Below are positions 1 to 6,374 of a DNA stretch of 13,269 nucleotides, piece after piece. Within the stretch, counting starts at the first letter, position 1; the number at the start of each line of letters is the position of its first letter. The notes beneath the pieces are model-generated. The model saw only the letters and a list, made by a program, of their open reading frames with translations. It was not told the DNA's origin and searched no databases. The DNA comes from JBPEXY01 sp052031065. GTDB taxonomy: Bacteria; Pseudomonadota; Gammaproteobacteria; Immundisolibacterales; Immundisolibacteraceae. A program made the position numbers and the translations under genes. The DNA is taken from positions 1 to 13,269 of the forward strand of contig JBPEXY010000202.1 of assembly GCA_052031065.1 (NCBI GenBank), in the 5' to 3' direction.

Positions 1-202
1 CATAGTCATAGGCGACAACGTGGAACTGGTCGGACAGGGCGACGACATTTTTTGCGTAGGCTTCCATGTGTCCGCCGATACCGTGCAGGAAAATCAGAGT
101 TTCGTTTTCCGGATTACCCGCTTCGGCAATGCGTACACGACCGAAATTATTGGTTTGTAGAAAACGGATCTCCGCACCTAGAAAATCGAGCCACAAACTC
201 AC
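1..202 (-). CDS. Alpha/beta hydrolase, N-terminal part (meta-cleavage-product hydrolase-like), cut by window edge
   Basis: This minus-strand gene begins with GTG at 200-202 and runs off the left edge, so only 67 residues are visible. The start is supported by an AGAGGAGG ribosome binding site 7 nt upstream (seen on the reverse strand of about 210-217). The fragment contains a first beta-strand ending in LIFLHGIGGH (residues 36-45), the HGxGG oxyanion-hole motif of alpha/beta hydrolases, followed by a strand ending VVAYDY (62-67). The nucleophile elbow and the Asp/His of the triad lie outside the window. The opening, with its short FGRVRIAEAGN lead-in to the HGIGG motif, is typical of C-C bond hydrolases acting on aromatic ring meta-cleavage products. 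Divergence from the dioxygenase array suggests, by inference, a catabolic role. The fold is secure; the substrate is not. Confidence 0.8.
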   Translation of the reverse strand, partial: MSLWLDFLGAEIRFLQTNNFGRVRIAEAGNPENETLIFLHGIGGHMEAYAKNVVALSDQFHVVAYDY

Positions 203-619
203 GGGTTTTCCTCCTCTAATTTGTACTGAACGATCTGAAATTATCGACCGAGTAGACCGGTGTTGGTTTCCGATTATCGGGTCAAGGCCAGTTATATCCT
301 GCCAGCTAGAGGCCGCTATTGTGTAGGGCGGGCGGGTGTTTGTAAAACTTTCGTTGGTGATCTGCGCAGTTCGGCTGTGAATCCGGTTTGGGTATCCAGT
401 TCAGCACAGGTTTCCATCTCAAATCTGTCGACCTGAATCGGCATCCAGGCGAGTTTCAGAGGGATTGAGCTGTGCGATGCCCACAGTGATCCGCGCCGGT
501 AGATGATCTGGATCAAAAGCGCAGAATCGCATCAGTGCCAATATCGCTCCGTCAATTTGGCAGGGCAGTCGAGAGGGCTGCCAGCCCCTAGAACGTTGAA
601 AAGACGGAGTGTTAGAAAG
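203..619. promoter_or_regulatory. Divergent intergenic region with several inverted repeats (candidate operators)
   Basis: This 417-bp stretch separates the leftward hydrolase from the rightward alpha1 gene and must hold promoters for both. I see no credible gene in it. Perfect inverted repeats cluster on the alpha1 side: CTGTG/CACAG (470-486, 7-nt spacer), TGATCC/GGATCA (487-515), TGCCAA/TTGGCA (536-541 and 557-562, half-site starts 21 bp apart, about two helical turns) and GGGCTG-C-CAGCCC (575-587). These could bind an aromatic-responsive regulator, but no consensus was matched. No convincing -35/-10 pair was identified by eye. No regulator gene lies in the window. Confidence 0.45.
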
Positions 620-1963
620 ATGGACGCAGCAACCAGACGCCCCAGCGTGGCGGACCTCGCAAACTACGTGGATGAACGGTTTGAGGAAGGAGTGGATCGA
701 GTAGACCGGTCGATTTTTACCGATCCCGAGTTGTTTGAGCTGGAGATGGAGAAGATCTGGGAAGGCAACTGGATCTACCTGGCCCACGAAAGTCAGATTC
801 CTAATCCCAACGACTATATGACCCTGTTTATGGGCCGCACTCCGATTATTCTGGTCCGCGACCCGGATGGCGTGGCGATTAACGCCTTTGTCAACGCTTG
901 TGGCCACCGCGGCACGACGCTGCTGCGTGAAGGTTGCGGCAACCGAGCCGACTATAGCTGCCCATTCCATGGCTGGGTGTTCGATACCCGTGGTAATGCC
1001 ACCGTAGTGTTTAAGGAAGATGTGGGTGATTACCCGGATCAGTTTGACAAAAAAGACTATGGGTTAACCAAAGTCGCCAAGGTGGAGAGCTATCGAGGTT
1101 TCATTTTCGGCAGCCTCAACGCGGATGTGCTGGAACTGAAAGATCACCTCGGCCCGACCACCGCGATGATCGATATGATGGTGGATCAGTCACCCAACGG
1201 ACTGGAAGTGCTGCGCGGTCACTCCACCTATCTGTTTCAGGGCAACTGGAAAATTCAGGCCGAAAATGGTGTCGATGGCTACCACCTGTTTGCCACCCAC
1301 GGCAACTATGTCGCCACGACCATGCATCGGCGCAAAATGCTGGGAGAGGCTGACGAAGTGAAGGCGATGCAGGTCGGCGACATGATCGGCAAAAAAGGGG
1401 TCGGGGGTTATTTCGATCTGGGTCATGGCCATTGCGTCCTTTTCGGTACCTTCCCCAATCCGGAAGACCGACCCAATTACAGTCAGTATGACCGCTACAA
1501 GAAGGAATTTGGGGAGGCCAAAGCGCGCTGGATGGTTACCCGTCTGCGCAACACGCTGGTCTATCCCAATGTCTTTCTGATGGATCAGACCTCAACCCAG
1601 ATTCGCGTATTCAGACCAATTGATGTGGATACCACCGAGGTCACCATTTACGGCATCGCGCCGGTTGGAGAGAGTGCTGAGGACCGCGCCCACCGTATCC
1701 GTCAATGGGAAGACTTTTTCAATGCCAGCGGGATGGCGACGCCTGATGACATCATGGAATTCAAGCAGAGTCAGATCGCTTTTAAGGCTAAATCAGCCCG
1801 TTGGAATGATGTTACCCGTGGCTTAAAGACCCGCCTTGTCGACGGTAATCACCCGGAAGCGGAAGAGCTCGGCATAGAAGTACAGGGCGGCGGCATGATG
1901 CTGGAAGATGAAGGCATCATGGCTGCGCAGCACCGTTGGTGGCTGGAGACCATGAGCCGGTAG
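620..1963 (+). CDS. Benzoate/toluate-type Rieske dioxygenase large (alpha) subunit, copy 1
   Basis: The 447-residue product matches the usual length of BenA/XylX/AntA-type terminal oxygenase alpha subunits. These take electrons from a reductase and cis-dihydroxylate an aromatic acid with O2. The Rieske [2Fe-2S] ligands are C94-G-H96 and C114-P-F-H117. The catalytic mononuclear iron site is visible as D219-G-Y-H222-x4-H227, with the third ligand probably in the PDD motif (375-377). D219 is the conserved bridging Asp that passes electrons between neighbouring subunits in this family. The ATG at 620 was chosen because it follows GGAGT (606-610) and matches the N-termini of the three paralogues; an in-frame ATG at 503 would add 39 unrelated residues. 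It is followed 84 bp later by its beta subunit. The Rieske half is about 96% identical to alpha2 (by eye). The substrate cannot be read from sequence. Confidence 0.93.
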   Translation: MDAATRRPSVADLANYVDERFEEGVDRVDRSIFTDPELFELEMEKIWEGNWIYLAHESQIPNPNDYMTLFMGRTPIILVRDPDGVAINAFVNACGHRGTTLLREGCGNRADYSCPFHGWVFDTRGNATVVFKEDVGDYPDQFDKKDYGLTKVAKVESYRGFIFGSLNADVLELKDHLGPTTAMIDMMVDQSPNGLEVLRGHSTYLFQGNWKIQAENGVDGYHLFATHGNYVATTMHRRKMLGEADEVKAMQVGDMIGKKGVGGYFDLGHGHCVLFGTFPNPEDRPNYSQYDRYKKEFGEAKARWMVTRLRNTLVYPNVFLMDQTSTQIRVFRPIDVDTTEVTIYGIAPVGESAEDRAHRIRQWEDFFNASGMATPDDIMEFKQSQIAFKAKSARWNDVTRGLKTRLVDGNHPEAEELGIEVQGGGMMLEDEGIMAAQHRWWLETMSR

Positions 1964-1977
1964 CGATTCTGGAGAAG

Positions 1978-2001
1978 GGCGCGTTGCGCGTGCAGCGCGC
2001 C
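1978..2001 (+). other. GC-rich hairpin between alpha1 and beta1
   Basis: In the 84-bp spacer between the alpha1 stop and the beta1 start, 1978-1987 pairs with 1992-2001 (ten pairs including one T-G wobble) around a GCGT loop. No T-tract follows, so it is not a classical terminator. It may stabilise the upstream mRNA end or tune alpha:beta output; this is inference. Confidence 0.5.
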
Positions 2002-2047
2002 TGATCAGCGGGCTGACATGGAATCAAATAATTTAAGGAACAGAGGA

Positions 2048-2539
2048 ATGGATGCAAATCTGACACTCGAATGTGCCGCGGTGGTCTATGCCGAGGGGCG
2101 CCATCTGGACAGCAACGACTGGGATGCATGGCTGCAGCTCTTTACCGAGGATGCCTGGTGGCACATCCCAATGTGGGTCAATGAATATGAAGTGACCACC
2201 GACCCACAGAGTGAGCTTTCGCTGATGTGGTATCCCAACCGTACCGGTCTGGAAGATCGCATTTTCCGGCTACGGACCGGCGCATCGTCCGCCTCGACAC
2301 CGATTCCGCGGACCGTCCACGTCATTTCCAATGTCCATATTGAAGAGCAGGATAACGGTGAGATTCTGGTCTACTCGGCGGCGGTGGTGAGTAGTTATCG
2401 GCATAAAAACCACGATGAGTTTTACTGTCGCTATGAACACACACTGCGCAGGGAAGACGGCCAGCTGAAAATTGCTGGCAAGAAGATTATCGTCAGCAAT
2501 GACCTGATACCCGATATTCTCGATGTTTATAGTGTTTGA
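2048..2539 (+). CDS. Benzoate/toluate-type dioxygenase small (beta) subunit, partner of alpha1
   Basis: The 163-residue protein belongs to the BenB/XylY family: an NTF2-like cone-shaped subunit with no cofactor that builds the alpha3beta3 hexamer. Family landmarks are the opening helix with R18-H-L-D and W25 (NDWDAWL), the DPQSELSLM segment (52-60), RTGLEDRIFR (65-74) and the final strand with KKIIVSNDLI, ending LDVYSV. The start at 2048 is preferred over an in-frame ATG at 2018 because AAGGA (2035-2039) sits 8 nt before it and the resulting N-terminus matches the family. It lies 84 bp downstream of alpha1 and is followed at once by a strong terminator, so alpha1-beta1 forms a self-contained unit. 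By eye it resembles beta3 more than beta4. It could also serve the orphan alpha2. Confidence 0.92.
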   Translation: MDANLTLECAAVVYAEGRHLDSNDWDAWLQLFTEDAWWHIPMWVNEYEVTTDPQSELSLMWYPNRTGLEDRIFRLRTGASSASTPIPRTVHVISNVHIEEQDNGEILVYSAAVVSSYRHKNHDEFYCRYEHTLRREDGQLKIAGKKIIVSNDLIPDILDVYSV

Positions 2540-2557
2540 TATTTAGATGTTGTGGAT

Positions 2558-2588
2558 AAAAAAACCGCTTTTCAGAGCGGTTTTTTTT
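2558..2588 (+). terminator. Intrinsic terminator after beta1
   Basis: The arms AAAAAAACCGCT (2558-2569) and AGCGGTTTTTTT (2576-2587) form a perfect 12-bp stem with a 6-nt loop and end in eight consecutive T. It starts 19 bp after the beta1 stop. The A-tract on the left arm means it could also work in the reverse direction. It separates alpha1-beta1 from alpha2 and implies that alpha2 has its own promoter or depends on read-through. Confidence 0.9.
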
Positions 2589-2689
2589 GGCCTGTTGGAT
2601 CGTCCTCAAAATCGTTTGGCGAGGCGGTGAATTTGCGCTAAGGTGCGGATTGTTATGGCAATTCGTGTGTCACCGGAGGGAGGAGCACC

Positions 2690-4024
2690 ATGAATAAACC
2701 GACAGAGCGTTTTGTTCCGGAAAACTATGTGCGGGAAAATCAGCAGCAGGGCATCGCCAGGGTTAACCGGTCGATGTTCACCGATCCCGAGCTGTTTGAA
2801 CTGGAGATGGAGAAGATCTGGGAAGGTAACTGGATCTATCTCGCCCACGAGAGCCAGATTGCCAATCCCAATGATTATATGACCCTGTTTATGGGTCGTA
2901 CGCCGATCATTCTGGTGCGCGACCCGGATGGTGTGGCGATCAACGCCTTTGTTAATGCCTGTGGCCACCGGGGTACGACGCTGCTGCGTGAAGAGTGCGG
3001 GAATCGGGCCGATTACAGCTGCCCGTTCCACGGCTGGGTCTTCGACACCCGTGGGAATGCCACCGTGGTGTTTAAGGAAGATGCTGGCGATTACCCGGAT
3101 CAGTTTGACAAAAAAGACTATGGGTTAACCAAAGTTGCCAAGGTGGAGAGTTATCGTGGCTTTATTTTCGGCAGCCTCAATCCAGATGTGCTGGAACTGA
3201 AGGATCATCTTGGCCCTTCCAGCACCTTCATCGATATGGTGGTGGACCAGGCAGCGGATGGTATTGAGGTGTTGAAGGGGCGTTCAACCTATATTTTTCA
3301 GGGCAACTGGAAGATTCAGGCAGAAAACGGTGTCGACGGCTATCACGTCTACGCAACCCACGGTAACTATGTGGCCACCACTGCAAGGCGACGGCAGTTA
3401 CGTGGTGAGGAAGACCAGGTTAAGGCGATCCAGGTTGGTGACATGATCAACAAGCGCGGGATGGGCGGCACCTTCGAGCTGGGTCATGGCCATTGTGTGG
3501 TGTTCAGCAATCTTCCCAACCCGGCGGATCGTCCCGGGTTTCACCACTATGAGAAATTTAAACAGCAGTTTGGCGGTGAGCGCGCTGAATGGATGGTTGG
3601 GCGAATGCGTAACATGCTGCTTTATCCCAACGTTTTTTTGATGGACCAGACTTCTACCCAGATTCGAGTGTTTCGGCCCATCGATGTGGATACCACTGAA
3701 GTGACCATTTACGGATTTGCTCCGCGGGGAGAGGGGGCTGACGACAGAGCGCGACGCATTCGGCAGTATGAGGATTTTTTCAATGCCAGTGGTATGGCAA
3801 CCCCCGACGACATTACCGAATTCAAACAGAGTCAGATCGCCTATAAAGCCAGGAACGGTCGCTGGAATGATGCTTCGCGGGGACTGAAGAACCGCAAGAT
3901 TGGAGAAACCCACCCGGAAGCAACCGAACTGGGAATTGAGGTTCCGGGTGGCGGGATTATGTTTGAGGATGAAGGAGTGATGATGGGTCAGCACCGTTGG
4001 TGGGCGGAAATACTTAGCCGCTAG
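2690..4024 (+). CDS. Benzoate/toluate-type Rieske dioxygenase large (alpha) subunit, copy 2, lacking a beta partner
   Basis: The 444-residue alpha subunit has intact Rieske ligands (C91-G-H93, C111-P-F-H114) and an intact catalytic iron site (D216-G-Y-H219-x4-H224, PDD at 372-374), so nothing marks it as dead. The start has a strong GGAGGGAGGAG site (2675-2685) immediately upstream. Residues 28-177 differ from alpha1 at only about 6 of 150 positions, while the catalytic half differs at about 77 of 267. Unlike the other three copies, no beta subunit follows; the next 351 bp contain no beta-like reading frame. It lies between a terminator and that gap, so it may be transcribed alone. By inference it assembles with beta1 or beta3, or it is a duplicate in the course of specialising. 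Substrate unknown. Confidence 0.92.
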   Translation: MNKPTERFVPENYVRENQQQGIARVNRSMFTDPELFELEMEKIWEGNWIYLAHESQIANPNDYMTLFMGRTPIILVRDPDGVAINAFVNACGHRGTTLLREECGNRADYSCPFHGWVFDTRGNATVVFKEDAGDYPDQFDKKDYGLTKVAKVESYRGFIFGSLNPDVLELKDHLGPSSTFIDMVVDQAADGIEVLKGRSTYIFQGNWKIQAENGVDGYHVYATHGNYVATTARRRQLRGEEDQVKAIQVGDMINKRGMGGTFELGHGHCVVFSNLPNPADRPGFHHYEKFKQQFGGERAEWMVGRMRNMLLYPNVFLMDQTSTQIRVFRPIDVDTTEVTIYGFAPRGEGADDRARRIRQYEDFFNASGMATPDDITEFKQSQIAYKARNGRWNDASRGLKNRKIGETHPEATELGIEVPGGGIMFEDEGVMMGQHRWWAEILSR

Positions 4025-4375
4025 GTGTTCTTTGAAAACCAGCTCCCGCAGTAAACGAAGGTTTGTAGGCATCTACGGATAAGCGCTGAGTCACGCCTCA
4101 GCTGCTCACCCGTGACTGCCTCTGCGGCGATCGTGACTGGTTAAGCGTGCGGGCGGCTGGAACCAATAGTCGTGCTGAAGCTAGAATAGCCGGCCTGATG
4201 ACGACTTGTGCAGTCCACTCGCTCGGTCACGGTTGGTGACCTTGGCTGACGCTGGTACTGTATATCGTCAAATGAATCTGAGAAGTCTAACCGCTGGTGC
4301 GACGCCTCAAACAATTGCAAAGTCTGCGCTGATAAAGCAGGCTGGAGCAGTTAATACACTTGCCTGGAGAATGGT
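4025..4375. promoter_or_regulatory. Gap between alpha2 and alpha3 with repeated GTGAC half-sites and hairpins
   Basis: This 351-bp stretch has no gene that I can support and no recognisable remnant of a beta subunit (the GLEDR and DPQ landmarks are absent). It is rich in small inverted repeats. GCTGAG/CTCAGC (4085-4102) is one hairpin; AGTCACG (4089-4095) pairs with CGTGACT (4111-4117), which recurs at 4132-4138; and GGTCAC-GGTTG-GTGACC (4225-4241) is a perfect palindrome. The GTGAC/GTCAC core therefore occurs five times in about 150 bp. A TACTGTATAT stretch (4256-4265) just downstream could hold a -10 element, but no good -35 partner was found. The likely role, by inference, is a promoter/operator for alpha3 and the genes after it. 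Confidence 0.4.
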
Positions 4376-5701
4376 ATGAATAAGCCTGCTGATGGCCTGA
4401 GCGTGGCCGATATGATTGATAATCGTCCCGAAGAAGGGGTGGTCAGGGTTGACCGGTCCATCTTCACTGATCCAGACCTGTTTGAGCTGGAGATGGAGAA
4501 GATCTGGGAAGGTAACTGGATCTATCTGGCTCATGAAAGCCAGATTCCCAATCCCAATGATTTCATCACTCTATTCATGGGCCGCCAGCCAATTATTCTG
4601 GTGCGCCAGCCGGATGGCAATATCGGTGCCTTTGCCAACGCCTGTGCCCATCGTGGTACTACCCTGCTACGTGAAACCCGCGGCAACAAACCTGATTACA
4701 CCTGCCCGTTCCATGGCTGGTCCTTTGATACCTTTGGTGAGGCTCGCACGGTCTTTATGGAAGATGGTGCTGGCTATCCTGACTGTTTCGATAAAAAGGA
4801 CTACGGTCTAACCAAGGTGCCGAAGATTGAATCCTATAAAGGGTTTATTTTTGGCAGCCTCAATGGTGATGTGAAAGAGTTAACCGATCACCTGGGGCCG
4901 GCAGCAACCTTCATTGACCTGTTTGCAGATCAGTCTCCAGAGGGGATGGAAGTGCTGAAGGGCTCATCCACCTACACCTACAAAGGTAACTGGAAAATTC
5001 AGGCTGAGAATGGGGTCGACGGTTACCATCTCTATGCTACTCATGGCAATTATGTGATGACCACTGAGCGTCGGCGCAAACTGCGTGGTGATGAAGATAA
5101 GGTCAAGGCGATGCAGATTGGTGGCATCGACAAGAAGCAGGGCGGGTACTTCGATCTCGGTCACGGTCATGTGGTGCTTTGGGGTGATTTCCCCAACCCA
5201 CTGGATCGACCCAACTATGACCAGATGGAAACCTATACCGAGCTTTATGGGGAAGAGCGGGCCAAGTGGATGATCAACCGGTTACGTAACCTGCTGCTTT
5301 ATCCCAATGTCTTCATCATGGATCAGACCTCTTCACAGATCCGTGTGTTCCGGCCACTGAGTGTTGATGAGACCGAGGTGACCATTTATGGCATTGCCCC
5401 GAAAGGCGAGAGCGCAGAGGCGCGTACTCACCGGATTCGTCAGTGGGAAGATTTTTTCAATGTCAGCGGGATGGCCACGCCTGACGATATTACCGAGTTC
5501 AAACAGTCGCAGATCTCCTACACCGGCAAGCTGGCGCGCTGGAACGACTGTTCCCGTGGATTAACCCACCAGTTGAGTGGCGAGAATCATCCTGAGGCGG
5601 AAAAACTGGGCATCAAGGTGCCAAGCTCCGGCGTCAAACTGGAAGACGAAGGAGTGATGGTGGTACAGCACGAATACTGGCGAGAGGCCATTAGCAAGTA
5701 A
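4376..5701 (+). CDS. Benzoate/toluate-type Rieske dioxygenase large (alpha) subunit, copy 3
   Basis: The 441-residue alpha subunit has Rieske ligands C90-A-H92 and C110-P-F-H113, and catalytic iron residues D215-G-Y-H218-x4-H223 with PDD at 369-371. The start follows GGAGA (4366-4370) by 5 nt. It is a clear paralogue of alpha1 and alpha2, but its Rieske domain is only about 80% identical to theirs by eye. It has a one-residue deletion after PDG (near residue 81) and changes such as PDCFDK for PDQFDK. Its beta subunit follows after 95 bp, with a terminator-like hairpin in the spacer. It probably leads a transcription unit reaching to about 11283, since no convincing terminator interrupts the downstream genes. 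Substrate unknown, but an aromatic carboxylate is the expectation for this family. Confidence 0.93.
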   Translation: MNKPADGLSVADMIDNRPEEGVVRVDRSIFTDPDLFELEMEKIWEGNWIYLAHESQIPNPNDFITLFMGRQPIILVRQPDGNIGAFANACAHRGTTLLRETRGNKPDYTCPFHGWSFDTFGEARTVFMEDGAGYPDCFDKKDYGLTKVPKIESYKGFIFGSLNGDVKELTDHLGPAATFIDLFADQSPEGMEVLKGSSTYTYKGNWKIQAENGVDGYHLYATHGNYVMTTERRRKLRGDEDKVKAMQIGGIDKKQGGYFDLGHGHVVLWGDFPNPLDRPNYDQMETYTELYGEERAKWMINRLRNLLLYPNVFIMDQTSSQIRVFRPLSVDETEVTIYGIAPKGESAEARTHRIRQWEDFFNVSGMATPDDITEFKQSQISYTGKLARWNDCSRGLTHQLSGENHPEAEKLGIKVPSSGVKLEDEGVMVVQHEYWREAISK

Positions 5702-5724
5702 TTTCGACCATCAGCCCGCGCTGC

Positions 5725-5769
5725 AACGCACAAGCCGCCGGGGAGCTGCCGACGGCTTGTGTTCGTTTT
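5725..5769 (+). other. Terminator-like hairpin between alpha3 and beta3
   Basis: CACAAGCCG (5729-5737) pairs perfectly with CGGCTTGTG (5753-5761) around a 15-nt loop. The stem can extend through AACG (5725-5728) and CGTT (5764-5767) across a 2-nt bulge, and the run ends in TTTT (5766-5769). The short T-tract suggests a weak or partial terminator, or an mRNA-stabilising structure, inside the alpha3-beta3 gene pair. Confidence 0.55.
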
Positions 5770-5796
5770 AACAATCAGAAAATTTCAGGATGAATC

Positions 5797-6300
5797 ATGG
5801 CTAATGTTACCGACCGAGAATTGCTGAGTCGTTGCGAGGCTCTGCTTTACGAAGAGGCCCGCCGACTGGATCGTCGAGAGTGGGATGAGTGGATTGACCT
5901 GTTTCTGCCGGAGGCAAGTTTCTGGATTCCGATGTGGGACGACGAGTACACCCTGACCGACGATCCACAGTCGCAGCTTTCGCTGATGTACTACCCCGAT
6001 AGAACCGGCCTCGAAGATCGCATATTCCGCATTCGTACCGAGCGCTCTTCCGCTTCCACACCCCTGCCGCGTACGGTCCATATGGTGTCAAACGTAGAGG
6101 CACAGCTAGCTGAAGAGGGCCTGATTCAGGTTTTTGCAAATGGGGAGGTCATGAGTTACCGCCACAAGCAGGGGCTGAGTTTTTACTGTCACTATCACTA
6201 TCAGCTTCGCGAAACCGATGCCGGGCTGAAAATTGCGGCTAAAAAGGTTATCGTGGCCAATGACGTAATCCACGATATTATGGACATTTACAGTATCTAA
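5797..6300 (+). CDS. Benzoate/toluate-type dioxygenase small (beta) subunit, partner of alpha3
   Basis: The 167-residue BenB/XylY-like subunit carries the family landmarks: R22-R-L-D and W29 (REWDEWIDLF), WIPMWDDEY (43-51), DDPQSQLSLM (55-64), RTGLEDRIFR (69-78), SSASTPLPRT (84-93) and a C-terminal strand with KKVIVANDVI ending MDIYSI. The start follows AGGA (5787-5790) by 6 nt. It is a structural subunit of the hexameric oxygenase and binds no metal itself. Of the three beta subunits it resembles canonical BenB most in the WDDxxTLTxDPQ region. The 95-bp spacer from alpha3 and its hairpin suggest separately tuned expression. It ends 74 bp before alpha4. Confidence 0.93.
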   Translation: MANVTDRELLSRCEALLYEEARRLDRREWDEWIDLFLPEASFWIPMWDDEYTLTDDPQSQLSLMYYPDRTGLEDRIFRIRTERSSASTPLPRTVHMVSNVEAQLAEEGLIQVFANGEVMSYRHKQGLSFYCHYHYQLRETDAGLKIAAKKVIVANDVIHDIMDIYSI

Positions 6301-6374
6301 GCTGGTTGATTGTGGCTGGATGGCGAGTGAATAGCCATTATCCTGGCCGATTAGCTAAAGCAGGAGGTGGATAG

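Noticed and set aside
249..261. A 13-bp exact match to alpha1 (698-710) that encodes DRVDR in the same sense, suggesting a relic of a fifth alpha gene
   Set aside because: The similarity stops at once on both sides, and no other family motif is readable nearby; chance or a short duplication is enough.
503..619. In-frame ATG at 503 that would lengthen alpha1 by 39 residues
   Set aside because: The extension has no resemblance to the N-termini of the paralogues, lacks a clear ribosome site and covers the inverted-repeat region; ATG 620 fits family length and spacing.
419..970. Long minus-strand open frames opposite the alpha genes (also near 2606-3031, 3398-4072 and 6996-7730)
   Set aside because: They mirror the conserved coding strand of the alpha subunits, resemble one another only because the alphas do, and match no family I know.
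4198..4239. Short 13-codon frame upstream of alpha3 that could be a leader peptide
   Set aside because: It has no ribosome binding site, no codon bias of note and no attenuator structure placed to respond to it.
4025..4375. Possible degraded beta subunit for alpha2
   Set aside because: Reading through the stretch showed none of the conserved beta landmarks (DPQ-x-x-LSL, GLEDR, KK-x-IV-x-ND) and no collinear fragments.
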